A DNA stretch of 12,223 nt, taken from the NCBI GenBank assembly GCA_014360395.1, contig JACIXM010000483.1, positions 1 through 12,223 of the forward strand, given 5' to 3'. Shown one piece after another: positions 1 to 6,831 of this stretch. A program made the position numbers and the translations under genes. The DNA is from Actinotalea sp. (GTDB taxonomy: Bacteria > Actinomycetota > Actinomycetes > Actinomycetales > Cellulomonadaceae). Position 1 is the first letter of the stretch, and every line of letters begins with the position of its first letter. The notes under the pieces are model-generated. The model was not told the origin of the DNA. It was given only the letters and a program-made list of their open reading frames with translations, and did no database searches.

Positions 1-118
1 ATCTTCCTGGTGACCTCGGCGAATTGCCGAAGTGCCCCCACACCTGTTGGCTGTGGGACAGGATGAGCCGTGGGCGGACCCCGGCTCCGACGACGACGGA
101 CGCGAAGGACGTGGTGAC

Positions 119-535
119 GTGCCGAGCACACGCAGGACCGCCGGGCGCGAGGACCGGCCGAGCATCGGGGAGCTGGTGAGCCAGCTGTCGGAGAGGCTCT
201 CGTCGCTGGTCCGCAACGAGATCCGGCTGGCGAAGGACGAGCTGGCGACCAAGGCCAAGCACGCCGGCACGGGGATCGGCCTCTTCGCCGGCGCCGCGTT
301 CCTCGGCTTCTTCGCCTTCGCCGCCCTCGTCACCACCGCCATCCTCGGGCTCGCGAACGCCGTCGCCCCGTGGCTCGCCGCCCTCATCGTCGCGCTCGTG
401 CTGCTCGCCATCGCCGCGGTCCTCGGGGTCCTCGGCAAGAAGGCCCTCGACAAGGGGGTCCCGCCCACGCCCGACCGGGCGCAGGAGAACGTCAAGCTCG
501 ACGTGCAGGCCGTCAAGGAGGGTTTCCACTCATGA
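119..535 (+). CDS. Holin-superfamily (Phage_holin_3_6-like, Holin-X) membrane protein
   Basis: Small integral membrane protein of 138 residues from a GTG start at 119. Visible: an amphipathic, charged N-terminal helix (about residues 15-48, with SIGELVSQLSERLSSLVRNE), a first hydrophobic segment (about 51-79), a short loop, a second hydrophobic segment (about 84-106), then a Lys/Pro-containing cytoplasmic-type tail. This layout matches the family named Actinobacterial Holin-X / Phage_holin_3_6, which is chromosomal and not known to lyse cells. The start at 119 is preferred because GAAGGA (104-109) lies 9 nt upstream. An in-frame GTG at 32 would add 29 Asp/Gly-rich residues but has no clear ribosome site. 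The stop overlaps the next start (ATGA), so the two genes are probably co-translated. Family assignment is recalled similarity; the role (envelope stress or membrane organisation) is unknown. Confidence 0.82.
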   Translation: MPSTRRTAGREDRPSIGELVSQLSERLSSLVRNEIRLAKDELATKAKHAGTGIGLFAGAAFLGFFAFAALVTTAILGLANAVAPWLAALIVALVLLAIAAVLGVLGKKALDKGVPPTPDRAQENVKLDVQAVKEGFHS

Positions 536-810
536 CCACGTCCCGCGAGCAGATCGAGGCCGAGATCACCCGGACGCGCGAGGAGCTGCGGACGACGGTC
601 GACGAGCTGTCGGACCGGCTCAGCCCGAAGAACCTCGCCCAGGAGGCGGCGGACGAGGTGAAGATCGCCGTCGCCGACCTCAAGCGCCGGGCGACGGGCG
701 AGGTGCGCGCGCCCGACGAGCCGGAGCCGACCCGGACCGGCTGGGTGCTGCTCGGCACCGGGGCGCTCGTCGCCCTGACGGTCGTGCGGAAGGTGGTCCG
801 GAGGCTCTGA
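532..810 (+). CDS. DUF3618 domain-containing membrane-anchored protein
   Basis: A 92-residue protein whose ATG overlaps the stop of the upstream holin-family gene by four bases, a sign of translational coupling. Residues 4-36 carry the DUF3618 signature (REQIEAEITRTREELRTTVD, then ELSDRLSP), a predicted long amphipathic helix. The middle is charged, and one hydrophobic segment near the C terminus (about residues 71-85, GWVLLGTGALVALTVV) is followed by basic residues (RKVVRRL), which suggests an inside-facing C-terminal anchor. The function of DUF3618 is not established. In actinobacteria it is repeatedly found beside holin-superfamily III genes (recalled), so the two may form one membrane assembly. 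The family call is fairly secure; nothing beyond that is supported. Confidence 0.85.
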   Translation: MTTSREQIEAEITRTREELRTTVDELSDRLSPKNLAQEAADEVKIAVADLKRRATGEVRAPDEPEPTRTGWVLLGTGALVALTVVRKVVRRL

Positions 811-812
811 CC

Positions 813-856
813 GCGGGCAGCCGGCCCGGGCCGGAGGCAGCGCGCCGGCCGCCCGC
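813..856 (+). terminator. GC-rich hairpin after the DUF3618 gene, candidate terminator
   Basis: Two 13-nt arms, 813-825 (GCGGGCAGCCGGC) and 844-856 (GCCGGCCGCCCGC), pair with a single A/C mismatch around an 18-nt loop. The structure starts two bases after the stop codon. A nested perfect palindrome, CCGGCCCGGGCCGG at 821-834, offers an alternative fold. No U-tract follows, which is common for actinobacterial hairpin terminators. It would end the two-gene membrane operon. GC-rich DNA makes chance palindromes frequent, so support is moderate. Confidence 0.4.
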
Positions 857-1061
857 TGCGCCCGATCCGTCCGGTCCTGCCGGGAATGGGCGGGGCCACC
901 GGCGCGTTCTGCTGGTGACAGGCTGTGGACAGGTCCGGGAGGCGGCTCGCTCTCCTGCCCGGGGACCATGTACCGTTAGCGCACGACGAAGAAACAGCTC
1001 CTCGGGGCCGCTCGTGGTGACACGATGCCGCCCCGCTTCCACGTTAGAGGGGGTCGATGCC

Positions 1062-1253
1062 ATGGGGCGCGGCCGTCAGAAGGCGAAGCAGACCAAGGTC
1101 GCTCGCGAACTGAAGTACTCCACGTACGAGCCGAACCTCCGGGCCCTCGAGCAGGAGCTCGCCTCGGGCACGAGCCGTGGTGGCCTCGCCACCTCGGCCC
1201 CCGAGGAGCCGGCGTCGGACGAGTACACCGACTGGGACGACGACGAGCGTTGA
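1062..1253 (+). CDS. DUF3073 domain-containing protein
   Basis: A 63-residue protein beginning MGRGRQKAKQTKVARELKY, then STYEPNLRALEQELAS, and ending in an acidic tail (DEYTDWDDDER). This is the DUF3073 family, confined to actinobacteria as far as I recall and of unknown function. The ATG at 1062 is chosen because AGAGGGGG (about 1046-1053) lies 8 nt upstream and because the family begins at this motif; longer in-frame GTG starts would read unconserved sequence. Charge is polarised: eight Lys/Arg in the first 20 residues against seven Asp/Glu in the last eleven. It converges with purM, an association I recall from other actinobacteria. A weak -10-like TACCGT sits at 971-976 with no matching -35, so the promoter is unresolved. 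Soluble, with no signal peptide or membrane segment. Confidence 0.9.
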   Translation: MGRGRQKAKQTKVARELKYSTYEPNLRALEQELASGTSRGGLATSAPEEPASDEYTDWDDDER

Positions 1254-1322
1254 CCGCGCTCGACGGGTTCACGCCACGCGCTGCGTGCGGCGGCTGACCC
1301 CACCGTCGAGGTAGGACACGGA

Positions 1323-1348
1323 CCGCGGTGCCCTTCGGGGCACCGCGG
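1323..1348 (+). terminator. UUCG-capped intrinsic terminator between DUF3073 gene and purM
   Basis: Perfect 11-bp stem, CCGCGGTGCCC (1323-1333) with GGGCACCGCGG (1338-1348), closed by a TTCG tetraloop in the very stable C(UUCG)G context. It is followed by CTTTCGTGTT, a weak U-rich tail on the plus strand. It lies about 70 nt after the DUF3073 stop. On the minus strand the stem sits about 40 nt after purM, so it may also serve purM, but there the loop is CGAA and no U-tract follows. The loop and tail both favour the plus strand as the main direction. Confidence 0.85.
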
Positions 1349-1387
1349 CTTTCGTGTTCCCACGCTGCCGGTGTGCCGCCGGCGGCG

Positions 1388-2524
1388 TCAGGCGCGGTAC
1401 GCCCCGTGCAGGCGCACGGCGCCGCCGTCCACGCCCTTGGTGCCACGCACCACGTCGGGCCCCGTCGCGCCGTCGTCGTCGCGGACGGTCCCGAGCACCC
1501 AGGCCGGCAGGCCGCGGTCCCCCAGCCGGGACACGGCGCGGTCGGCCGCCTCGGGCGCCACGACGGCGACCATGCCGACGCCCAGGTTGAGCGTGCGCTC
1601 GAGGTCTTCCCAGGGCACGTCGCCGAGGCGGCGCACCAGCTCGAAGACGGGCGGGAGCGCCCAGGCGGCGCGGTCGACGTCCGCGACGAGGCCGGCGGGC
1701 AGGACCCGGGCGAGGTTCGCGGCGAGCCCGCCGCCGGTCACGTGGCTGTACGCGTGCACCGCGGGCCCCTCGGCGCGGGCGAGCTCCAGGCACGCACGGG
1801 TGTAGAGACGCGTGGGCTCCAGCAGCTCCTCCCCCACCGTGCGACCCAGCTCCTCCACCTCGCGCTCCAGGCCCCAGCCGGAGACCTCCAGCACACGGCG
1901 CACCAGCGAGTAGCCGTTGGAGTGCAACCCGGAGGACGCCATGGCCAGGACGACGTCGCCCGCGCGCACCCGCTCCGGGCCCAGGACGTCGTCGGCCTCG
2001 ACGATGCCGGTCGCGGCGCCCGCGACGTCGTACTCGTCCGGCCCGAGCAGGCCCGGGTGCTCGGCGGTCTCGCCGCCGACCAGCGCCGTGCCGGTCTCCG
2101 CGCAGGCCGCGGCGATGCCCCGCACGACGGCGGCCATCCGCTCGGGCACGATGCGGCCGGTCGCGATGTAGTCGGTCATGAACAGCGGCTCGGCGCCGAC
2201 GACCACGATGTCGTCGACGACCATGCCGACGAGGTCGAAGCCGATGGTGTCGTGCACGTCCATGGCCTGCGCGATCGCGACCTTCGTGCCGACGCCGTCC
2301 GTGGAGGTCGCCAGCAGCGGCCGGCGGTAGCGCGCGACGACGGACAGGTCGTACAGGCCGGCGAAACCGCCGACGCCGCCGAGCACGGCCGGGCCGTGGG
2401 TCGCGCGGACCGCGTCCTTCATCAGCTCGACCGCGCGGTCCCCGGCCTCGGTGTCCACGCCGGCGGCGGCGTAGGTGACGCCGCCCGTCGGAGCGCCCGG
2501 GGCCTGGGCGTGACGGCCGCTCAC
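1388..2524 (-). CDS. purM: Phosphoribosylformylglycinamidine cyclo-ligase (AIR synthetase)
   Basis: Cytosolic ATP-dependent enzyme that closes the imidazole ring, FGAM to AIR, step 5 of IMP synthesis. The 378-residue product fits PurM with a short extra N terminus (about 18 residues before TYAAAGVDTEAGDRAVELM). Visible family motifs: STDGVGTK (74-81, nucleotide binding), DDIVVVGAEPL (104-114), GGETAEHPG (150-158), SSGLHSNGYSLVR (197-209), then SHVTGGGLAANLARVLP and LNLGVGM in the C-terminal AIRS domain. The start is the GTG at 2524-2522, which shares GTGA with the purF stop, so translation is probably coupled to purF. The frame stays open far upstream across purF, but that extension is antisense-like reading of another gene. 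No damage is visible; identity is secure. Confidence 0.97.
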   Translation of the reverse strand: MSGRHAQAPGAPTGGVTYAAAGVDTEAGDRAVELMKDAVRATHGPAVLGGVGGFAGLYDLSVVARYRRPLLATSTDGVGTKVAIAQAMDVHDTIGFDLVGMVVDDIVVVGAEPLFMTDYIATGRIVPERMAAVVRGIAAACAETGTALVGGETAEHPGLLGPDEYDVAGAATGIVEADDVLGPERVRAGDVVLAMASSGLHSNGYSLVRRVLEVSGWGLEREVEELGRTVGEELLEPTRLYTRACLELARAEGPAVHAYSHVTGGGLAANLARVLPAGLVADVDRAAWALPPVFELVRRLGDVPWEDLERTLNLGVGMVAVVAPEAADRAVSRLGDRGLPAWVLGTVRDDDGATGPDVVRGTKGVDGGAVRLHGAYRA

Positions 2525-4065
2525 GGGTGGTCGAGCGCGGACGCGCCACCGGTCGACGTCATGAGGCGGGACAGGCCGTCCTCCGGCGCACCGAGCGGCA
2601 GCTCGCTCTGCTCCAGGAGGTTCTTGCCGAGCCGGTCCGCCGGGGGCAGCTCGATGGGGTAGCGGCCCGTGAAGCACGCGGCGCACAGGCGCGAGGACGG
2701 CTGCTCGGTCGCCGCCATCATCCCCTCCAACGAGATGTAGCCGAGGGAGTCCGCGCCGATCGAGCGGCCGATCTCCTCCGCGCTCAGCCCCGTGGCGATG
2801 AGCTCGGCCCGCGAGGCGAAGTCGATGCCGTAGAAGCACGGCCACTGCACCGGTGGGGACGAGATGCGCACGTGCACCTCGGCCGCGCCGGCCTCGCGCA
2901 GCATCCGGACCAGGGCGCGCTGGGTGTTGCCGCGGACGATCGAGTCGTCCACGACGACGAGACGCTGACCGCGGATCACCTCGCGCAGCGGGTTGAGCTT
3001 GAGGCGGATGCCGAGCTGCCGCAACGTCTGCGACGGCTGGATGAACGTCCGGCCGACGTACGCGTTCTTGGTCAGGCCCTGCGCGTACCGGATGCCGGAC
3101 TCCGCGGCGTAACCGATCGCCGCGGGCGTGCCCGACTCCGGCACGGGGATGACGATGTCCGCCTCGACCGGGTGCTCGCGCGCCAGCGTGCGGCCCATCT
3201 CGACCCGCGCCGCGTGGACCGAGCGGCCAGCGATGGTCGTGTCGGGCCGGGCCAGGTAGACGTACTCGAAGACGCAGCCGGTCGGCGAGGGCTCGGCGAA
3301 CCGGCGGGTGCGCAGGCCGTCGGCGTCGACGACGATGAGCTCGCCCGGCTCGACCTCCCGCACCAGGGACGCGCCGACGATGTCCAGGGCCGCCGTCTCG
3401 CTCGCGACGACCCAGCCGCGCTCCAGGCGCCCCAGGACCAGCGGGCGCACGCCGTGCGGGTCGCGCGCGGCGTACAGGGCGTGCTCGTCCATGAAGACCA
3501 GGGAGAACGCGCCGCGCAGCCGCGGCAGCACCTCCAGCGCCGTCGCCTCGAGGGTGCGGTCCGGGTCCCCGGCCAGCAGCGCCGTGATGACCGCCGTGTC
3601 CGTCGTGTTGCCGCGCGCGAGCTCGCCGCGGCGCTGGGGCCCGTACCGCTCCGCGACGAGCTCGACGAGCTCGGCGGTGTTCGTGAGGTTGCCGTTGTGG
3701 CCGAGGGCGACCGTGCCCGCGGCCGTCGCACCGAGGGTCGGCTGGGCGTTCTCCCAGGTCGAGCCGCCCGTCGTCGAGTACCGCGTGTGGCCGATGGCGA
3801 TGTGGCCGGTCAGCGCGTTGAGCGCCGTCTCGTCGAAGACCTGCGACACCAGGCCCATGTCCTTGTAGACGAGCAGCTGCTCGCCGTTGGAGGTCGCGAT
3901 GCCCGCGGACTCCTGACCGCGGTGCTGCAGGGCGTAGAGGCCGAAGTAGGTGAGCTTGGCGACCTCCTCGCCGGGTGCCCAGACCCCGAAGACGCCGCAG
4001 GCGTCCTGGGGGCCCTTCTCGCCGGGCAGGAGGTCGTGCGTCAGTCGTCCGTCTGGGCGCGCCAC
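2521..4065 (-). CDS. purF: Amidophosphoribosyltransferase (glutamine PRPP amidotransferase)
   Basis: First committed step of purine synthesis: PRPP plus glutamine gives phosphoribosylamine. The 514-residue protein has an N-terminal Ntn glutaminase domain with the nucleophile at Cys23 (DACGVFGVWAPG). The residues before it would be a removed propeptide, as in Bacillus PurF. HTRYSTTG (93-100) and GHNGNLTN (122-129) complete the glutaminase site. The phosphoribosyltransferase PRPP loop is VVVDDSIVRGNT (370-381). Cys264, Cys410 and the pair Cys461/Cys464 (LCAACF) match the 4Fe-4S ligands of the Bacillus-type enzyme. The GTG at 4065 is chosen because conserved sequence starts there (ARPDGRLTHDLLPGEKGP); a second in-frame GTG lies at 4083. 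Neither has a Shine-Dalgarno sequence. The stop overlaps the purM start. Probably inhibited by purine nucleotides, as in the family. Confidence 0.97.
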   Translation of the reverse strand: MARPDGRLTHDLLPGEKGPQDACGVFGVWAPGEEVAKLTYFGLYALQHRGQESAGIATSNGEQLLVYKDMGLVSQVFDETALNALTGHIAIGHTRYSTTGGSTWENAQPTLGATAAGTVALGHNGNLTNTAELVELVAERYGPQRRGELARGNTTDTAVITALLAGDPDRTLEATALEVLPRLRGAFSLVFMDEHALYAARDPHGVRPLVLGRLERGWVVASETAALDIVGASLVREVEPGELIVVDADGLRTRRFAEPSPTGCVFEYVYLARPDTTIAGRSVHAARVEMGRTLAREHPVEADIVIPVPESGTPAAIGYAAESGIRYAQGLTKNAYVGRTFIQPSQTLRQLGIRLKLNPLREVIRGQRLVVVDDSIVRGNTQRALVRMLREAGAAEVHVRISSPPVQWPCFYGIDFASRAELIATGLSAEEIGRSIGADSLGYISLEGMMAATEQPSSRLCAACFTGRYPIELPPADRLGKNLLEQSELPLGAPEDGLSRLMTSTGGASALDHP

Positions 4066-4132
4066 GATGCCATGGTGGCACACGGTGCCGGGGCAGCCGC
4101 TCGCCGCCCGGGGGCTGGGCGCCGGAGGGCGG

Positions 4133-4543
4133 TCAGCCCGCCGACGACGACGCGCCGTCGTCCTCAGCGGCCCGCCGGCTCCGACGCACCGACCGACGGT
4201 CGGCGAGGACCGCGACGCCCGTCCCGAGCAGCGCCCCGAACCCGCCCAGGACGATCGCGAGGAGGGCCAGGACCGACCCCGTGCCGAGCGGCGCGCCCGG
4301 CTCGGCCGGCCCCGACACCGCGACGGCGACGATCGCCGCCACGAGGCCGACGAGGGCGCCGGCGAGGGCGAAGCCCCGGTAGCGCGGGGCCCGGCGCAGG
4401 CGGGCGGGCGCGGCGGTGCGCTCGAGCTCCTCGGCGGTGGGCTCCGCGGGGATGGGCTCCGCCGGCGTGGGCTCCCGGCCGGCCGGCTCGGCGGTGGGCC
4501 CGTCACCGACGGGGCGGAGGTCGTCGGGGTCCGTGCTGCTCAC
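4133..4543 (-). CDS. Two-helix membrane protein of unknown function upstream of purF
   Basis: A 136-residue protein from the GTG at 4543. Residues 1-48 are likely disordered and rich in Pro, Ala, Glu (repeated PAEP/PTAE). A basic stretch (RLRRAPRYR, 49-56) is followed by two hydrophobic segments, about 57-77 and 91-115, separated by a short Gly/Pro loop. The C terminus is Arg-rich (DRRSVRRSRR) and then acidic/Ser-rich. Basic flanks on both sides place both ends in the cytoplasm. No catalytic motif is visible, and I do not recognise a named family with confidence. It ends 67 nt before purF on the same strand and may be co-transcribed with purF-purM. A -10 hexamer six bases before the GTG suggests a leaderless start; in-frame upstream extensions to 4603 look like shadow sequence. 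Confidence 0.75.
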   Translation of the reverse strand: MSSTDPDDLRPVGDGPTAEPAGREPTPAEPIPAEPTAEELERTAAPARLRRAPRYRGFALAGALVGLVAAIVAVAVSGPAEPGAPLGTGSVLALLAIVLGGFGALLGTGVAVLADRRSVRRSRRAAEDDGASSSAG

Positions 4544-4549
4544 GCCGCG

Positions 4550-4555
4550 ACGATA
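4550..4555 (-). promoter_or_regulatory. Candidate -10 box of a leaderless promoter for the membrane gene and perhaps purF-purM
   Basis: Minus-strand hexamer TATCGT fits the actinobacterial TANNNT -10 pattern. Exactly six bases separate it from the GTG codon at 4543, the spacing expected if transcription begins at the first base of that codon. No good Shine-Dalgarno lies between. A weak -35-like TGTCGG sits 16 bases upstream. The call rests on position and consensus only. Confidence 0.45.
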
Positions 4556-4616
4556 CCTGCCGCGTGCGCCACCGACAGGCGGGCCCTCAGCCAGCGGCCG
4601 CACCGTCGTGGACGCG

Positions 4617-4656
4617 GACGACCCGGGCCCGCCGTGGAGGGCGGACCCGGGTCGTC
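4617..4656 (-). terminator. Intrinsic hairpin terminator after the 5'-nucleotidase gene
   Basis: In minus-strand RNA, GACGACCCGGGTCCGCC (complement of 4640-4656) pairs over 17 bp with GGCGGGCCCGGGTCGTC (complement of 4617-4633) around a 6-nt loop, with one G-U wobble. On the plus strand the same position would be an A/C mismatch, so the structure is better formed in the direction of the nucleotidase transcript. It begins about 18 nt after the nucleotidase stop. There is no U-tract, as often in high-GC actinobacteria. Confidence 0.75.
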
Positions 4657-4674
4657 AGCGTGCTGCGTGCCTGC

Positions 4675-6753
4675 TCAGCCGGCGTAGGTCGGCTTCGCCG
4701 TCACCGGACGCGCCGGGGTGGCCGGCGGGCCGGGCGGGGTCGCCGGCGGACCGGGCGGCGTCACCGTCGGCGGGCCGGGCGGCGTCACCGGCGGCGTGAC
4801 CGGCGGGCCGGGCGGCGTCACCGGGGCGGCGGCGACCGTCAGCCCGAACCAGACTGCCGTGCCGTTCCCCGGCACCGTCACCTCGACGACGTTCGTGGCG
4901 CCGGCCAGGCTCTCCGGGACCGTGAACGTCACGAGGGCGCTCCCGAACTCGTCGAAGCTCGGGACGACCTCCTGGTCGAGCTCGGCACGCGCGATCTCCT
5001 CGCCGTCGACCGAGAGGACGACCTCGGTCGCCTGTCCAGCGGCGTTCGAGAAGAGCAGCGAGGACAGCGCGACGGTGACCTCGTCGCCGACCTCGAAGCC
5101 GCCCTCCGGCGTCTCGAGGACCACGCCCACGGCGCGCTGCGCGAGGTCGGGCGAGACCGGGGACTCCGACGCCATGAAGTCGACGAAGGCCTGGAGGTCC
5201 ACGCGGCCCGAGTCGGCGCGGTCGGTGCCGGCGGCCAGGGTGCCGAAGTTGTCGCCACCCCCTGCCAGGAACGAGTTGACCACCACACGGTAGGTGCCGG
5301 CCACGTCGAGCTCCTCGTCACCGACCCACACCTCGGTGATCCGCTCACCACGGGGCGCCGTCGGGTCGTAGGTGTAGGTCGCACCCGCGACACCGAGCTT
5401 GAGGAACGGACGGGACGCGCCGTCCGGCTGCCACTGCTCCTCGAGGACGTCGAGGATCTGCTGGCCGGTGAGGGTCATGACGACGAGCGTGTTGGCAAAG
5501 GGCTGGACGTTGGCCGCCTGCCGGTAGGTGATGATCCCGTCCTCCCCGTACAGCAGGTTCGCCCGCAGGCCGCCCGGGTTCATGAAGGCGAGCTCGGTCC
5601 CGAGGTCCTGCGTCGCCCACAGCTGGACGTCGGCGACGAGGTTGCCGAGCGTCGTCTCGGCGCCTCGGTTCTCCACGGTGATCGGGTTGCCGTCGTCGTC
5701 CACGTCCGGTTGGGTCCCGCGAAGGAAGTCAGCCGTGATCTCGCCCAGCGGGACGGCGCCGAGCACCTCGGCCTCCGCCACGGCCGCGGCCACGATGGAC
5801 GCCACCGCGGGGTCGGCCGTCGCGGCGCCGGCGAGCGGCGTGACGGCGGCGGCGACGTCGAGCACGTCCTTCGTGGCCGGGTCGACCGTGAAGGACACGC
5901 GGGCGATGGCCTCGCCGTACTGACCCGCCTGGACCACCGGGAGCGCCAGGTCGTCCGGACGGCTCACGAGGTGGGCGAACTGCCGGTGCGTGTGCCCGGA
6001 GAACACCGCGTCCACGTGCTCGTTCAGACCGTTGATGATGGCGCCGAAGGTCGCGTCGGACCGCATCGCCTCCAGCGTTCCGGTCGCAGGACCCTCGTGG
6101 ACGAGCAGGACCACGACGTCCGCCGCGCCGCCGTCGACGAGCTCGGTGGCGACGTCGTTGACCTCGTCGACGATCGACCGCACCTCGAGGGAGGCGATGC
6201 CGGTCGGGGAGACGAGGCTGGGCAGCTCCTCGGTGTTGGCGCCGATGAAGCCCACGCGGACGCCGTCGACCTCGATCACGTGCGACGCGTCGTAGGCGCG
6301 GTCACCGGTGGTGCGGTCGTAGATGTTCGCGGCGAGGTAGGGGAACTCCGCGTAGGGGATGACCCGGTCGTCCAGGTCGGCACGGCCCAGGTCGAACTCG
6401 TGGTTGCCGAGGGCCGACACGTCCAGGTCCATCGCGTTGAGCACGTCGAGCGTCGGCACGTCGTCGGCGACGAAGGACGTGAAGGTCGACGCGCCGATGT
6501 TGTCGCCCGCGGACACGAAGAGGGTGTTCGGGTTCTCCAGGCGCCGCTCGTTGATGTAGCCGGAGAGCACCGCGGCACCGGCGACGGCGCCGCTGGCCTC
6601 GATCCGCCCGTGGAAGTCGTTGATGCCGAAGATGTCGATCTCGACACCGTGGGAGTCGGCGGCGGCGGGCGCCGCGACGAGGAGCGACGCCGTCATCGCT
6701 CCCGCAGCGGCAAGGGGGACGAGGCGCCCGGTGGGGCGCCGAGAGGGATGCAT
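4675..6753 (-). CDS. Secreted bifunctional metallophosphatase / 5'-nucleotidase (UshA-like)
   Basis: Exported 692-residue enzyme expected to remove phosphate from extracellular nucleotides. The ATG at 6753 has a perfect GGAGGT site (6761-6766) 7 nt upstream. Signal peptide: basic MHPSRRPTGR, hydrophobic core 11-28, likely cleavage after Ala32. The metallophosphatase domain (about 37-265) shows all metal motifs: D46/H48 (NDFHGR), GDN (83-85), GNHE (116-119), H219 (LVHEG) and GHTH (253-256). The 5'-nucleotidase C-terminal domain (about 335-510) shows NPGGLR (392-397), the hydrophobic QPFANTLVVMTLTGQQ segment and NSFLAGGGDNF (493-503), the nucleotide-binding loop. A beta-rich domain follows (about 545-640), then a 49-residue Pro/Thr tail. 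No LPXTG signal or C-terminal membrane segment is present, so it is probably released or held non-covalently. Exact substrate range is not determinable here. Confidence 0.93.
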   Translation of the reverse strand: MHPSRRPTGRLVPLAAAGAMTASLLVAAPAAADSHGVEIDIFGINDFHGRIEASGAVAGAAVLSGYINERRLENPNTLFVSAGDNIGASTFTSFVADDVPTLDVLNAMDLDVSALGNHEFDLGRADLDDRVIPYAEFPYLAANIYDRTTGDRAYDASHVIEVDGVRVGFIGANTEELPSLVSPTGIASLEVRSIVDEVNDVATELVDGGAADVVVLLVHEGPATGTLEAMRSDATFGAIINGLNEHVDAVFSGHTHRQFAHLVSRPDDLALPVVQAGQYGEAIARVSFTVDPATKDVLDVAAAVTPLAGAATADPAVASIVAAAVAEAEVLGAVPLGEITADFLRGTQPDVDDDGNPITVENRGAETTLGNLVADVQLWATQDLGTELAFMNPGGLRANLLYGEDGIITYRQAANVQPFANTLVVMTLTGQQILDVLEEQWQPDGASRPFLKLGVAGATYTYDPTAPRGERITEVWVGDEELDVAGTYRVVVNSFLAGGGDNFGTLAAGTDRADSGRVDLQAFVDFMASESPVSPDLAQRAVGVVLETPEGGFEVGDEVTVALSSLLFSNAAGQATEVVLSVDGEEIARAELDQEVVPSFDEFGSALVTFTVPESLAGATNVVEVTVPGNGTAVWFGLTVAAAPVTPPGPPVTPPVTPPGPPTVTPPGPPATPPGPPATPARPVTAKPTYAG
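4723..4821 (-). repeat. Degenerate 21-24 bp repeats encoding the TPPGPP tail of the nucleotidase
   Basis: Four imperfect copies of a GC-rich unit (plus-strand core GGCGGGCCGGGCGG, one copy with an A) plus a half unit encode VTPPGPP, VTPP, VTPPGPP, TVTPPGPP and ATPPGPP at residues 645-677. This is a low-complexity, probably extended and wall-spanning, segment. Copy number in such repeats often varies between strains by slippage. It is not a CRISPR array: the units are short, in frame and have no spacers. Confidence 0.85.
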
Positions 6754-6831
6754 TCCGTGGACCTCCGTTGGTCGGACGTGACGCCGGGTTCGCGCCACAG
6801 ACGCCCCGACGCTAGGGGGTCGGGCGCCCGG

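Noticed and set aside
1..118. Possible coding sequence before the holin-family gene, including the in-frame GTG at 32
   Set aside because: The 29 extra residues are Asp/Gly-rich, lack a ribosome site and do not resemble the family, whereas GAAGGA is well placed before the GTG at 119. I see no other gene in this stretch.
1375..1386. GCCGCCGGCGGC palindrome directly after the purM stop
   Set aside because: It has no loop and is a common type of chance palindrome at this GC content. The UUCG hairpin at 1323-1348 is the better terminator candidate.
2053..2077. Met to His change in the PurM motif GGETAEHPG (GGETAEMPG in many bacteria)
   Set aside because: I recall His at this position as usual in actinobacterial PurM, and all surrounding residues are conserved, so it is not a lesion.
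1269..2549. Minus-strand Arg-rich frame of 426 residues overlapping purM, and the 541-residue one at 6878-8503 overlapping gdhA
   Set aside because: Both are out-of-frame shadows of the real genes on the same strand, with no recognisable domain and extreme Arg/Gly content.
1388..4081. An 897-residue frame suggesting a purM fusion
   Set aside because: Only the part from 2524 downward is PurM. The upstream half is an off-frame reading of purF, which is intact in its own frame with all catalytic residues.
4718..4825. Possible CRISPR or VNTR element
   Set aside because: The units are 21-24 bp, contiguous, imperfect and in frame with the Pro-rich tail of the nucleotidase; there are no spacers and no cas genes.
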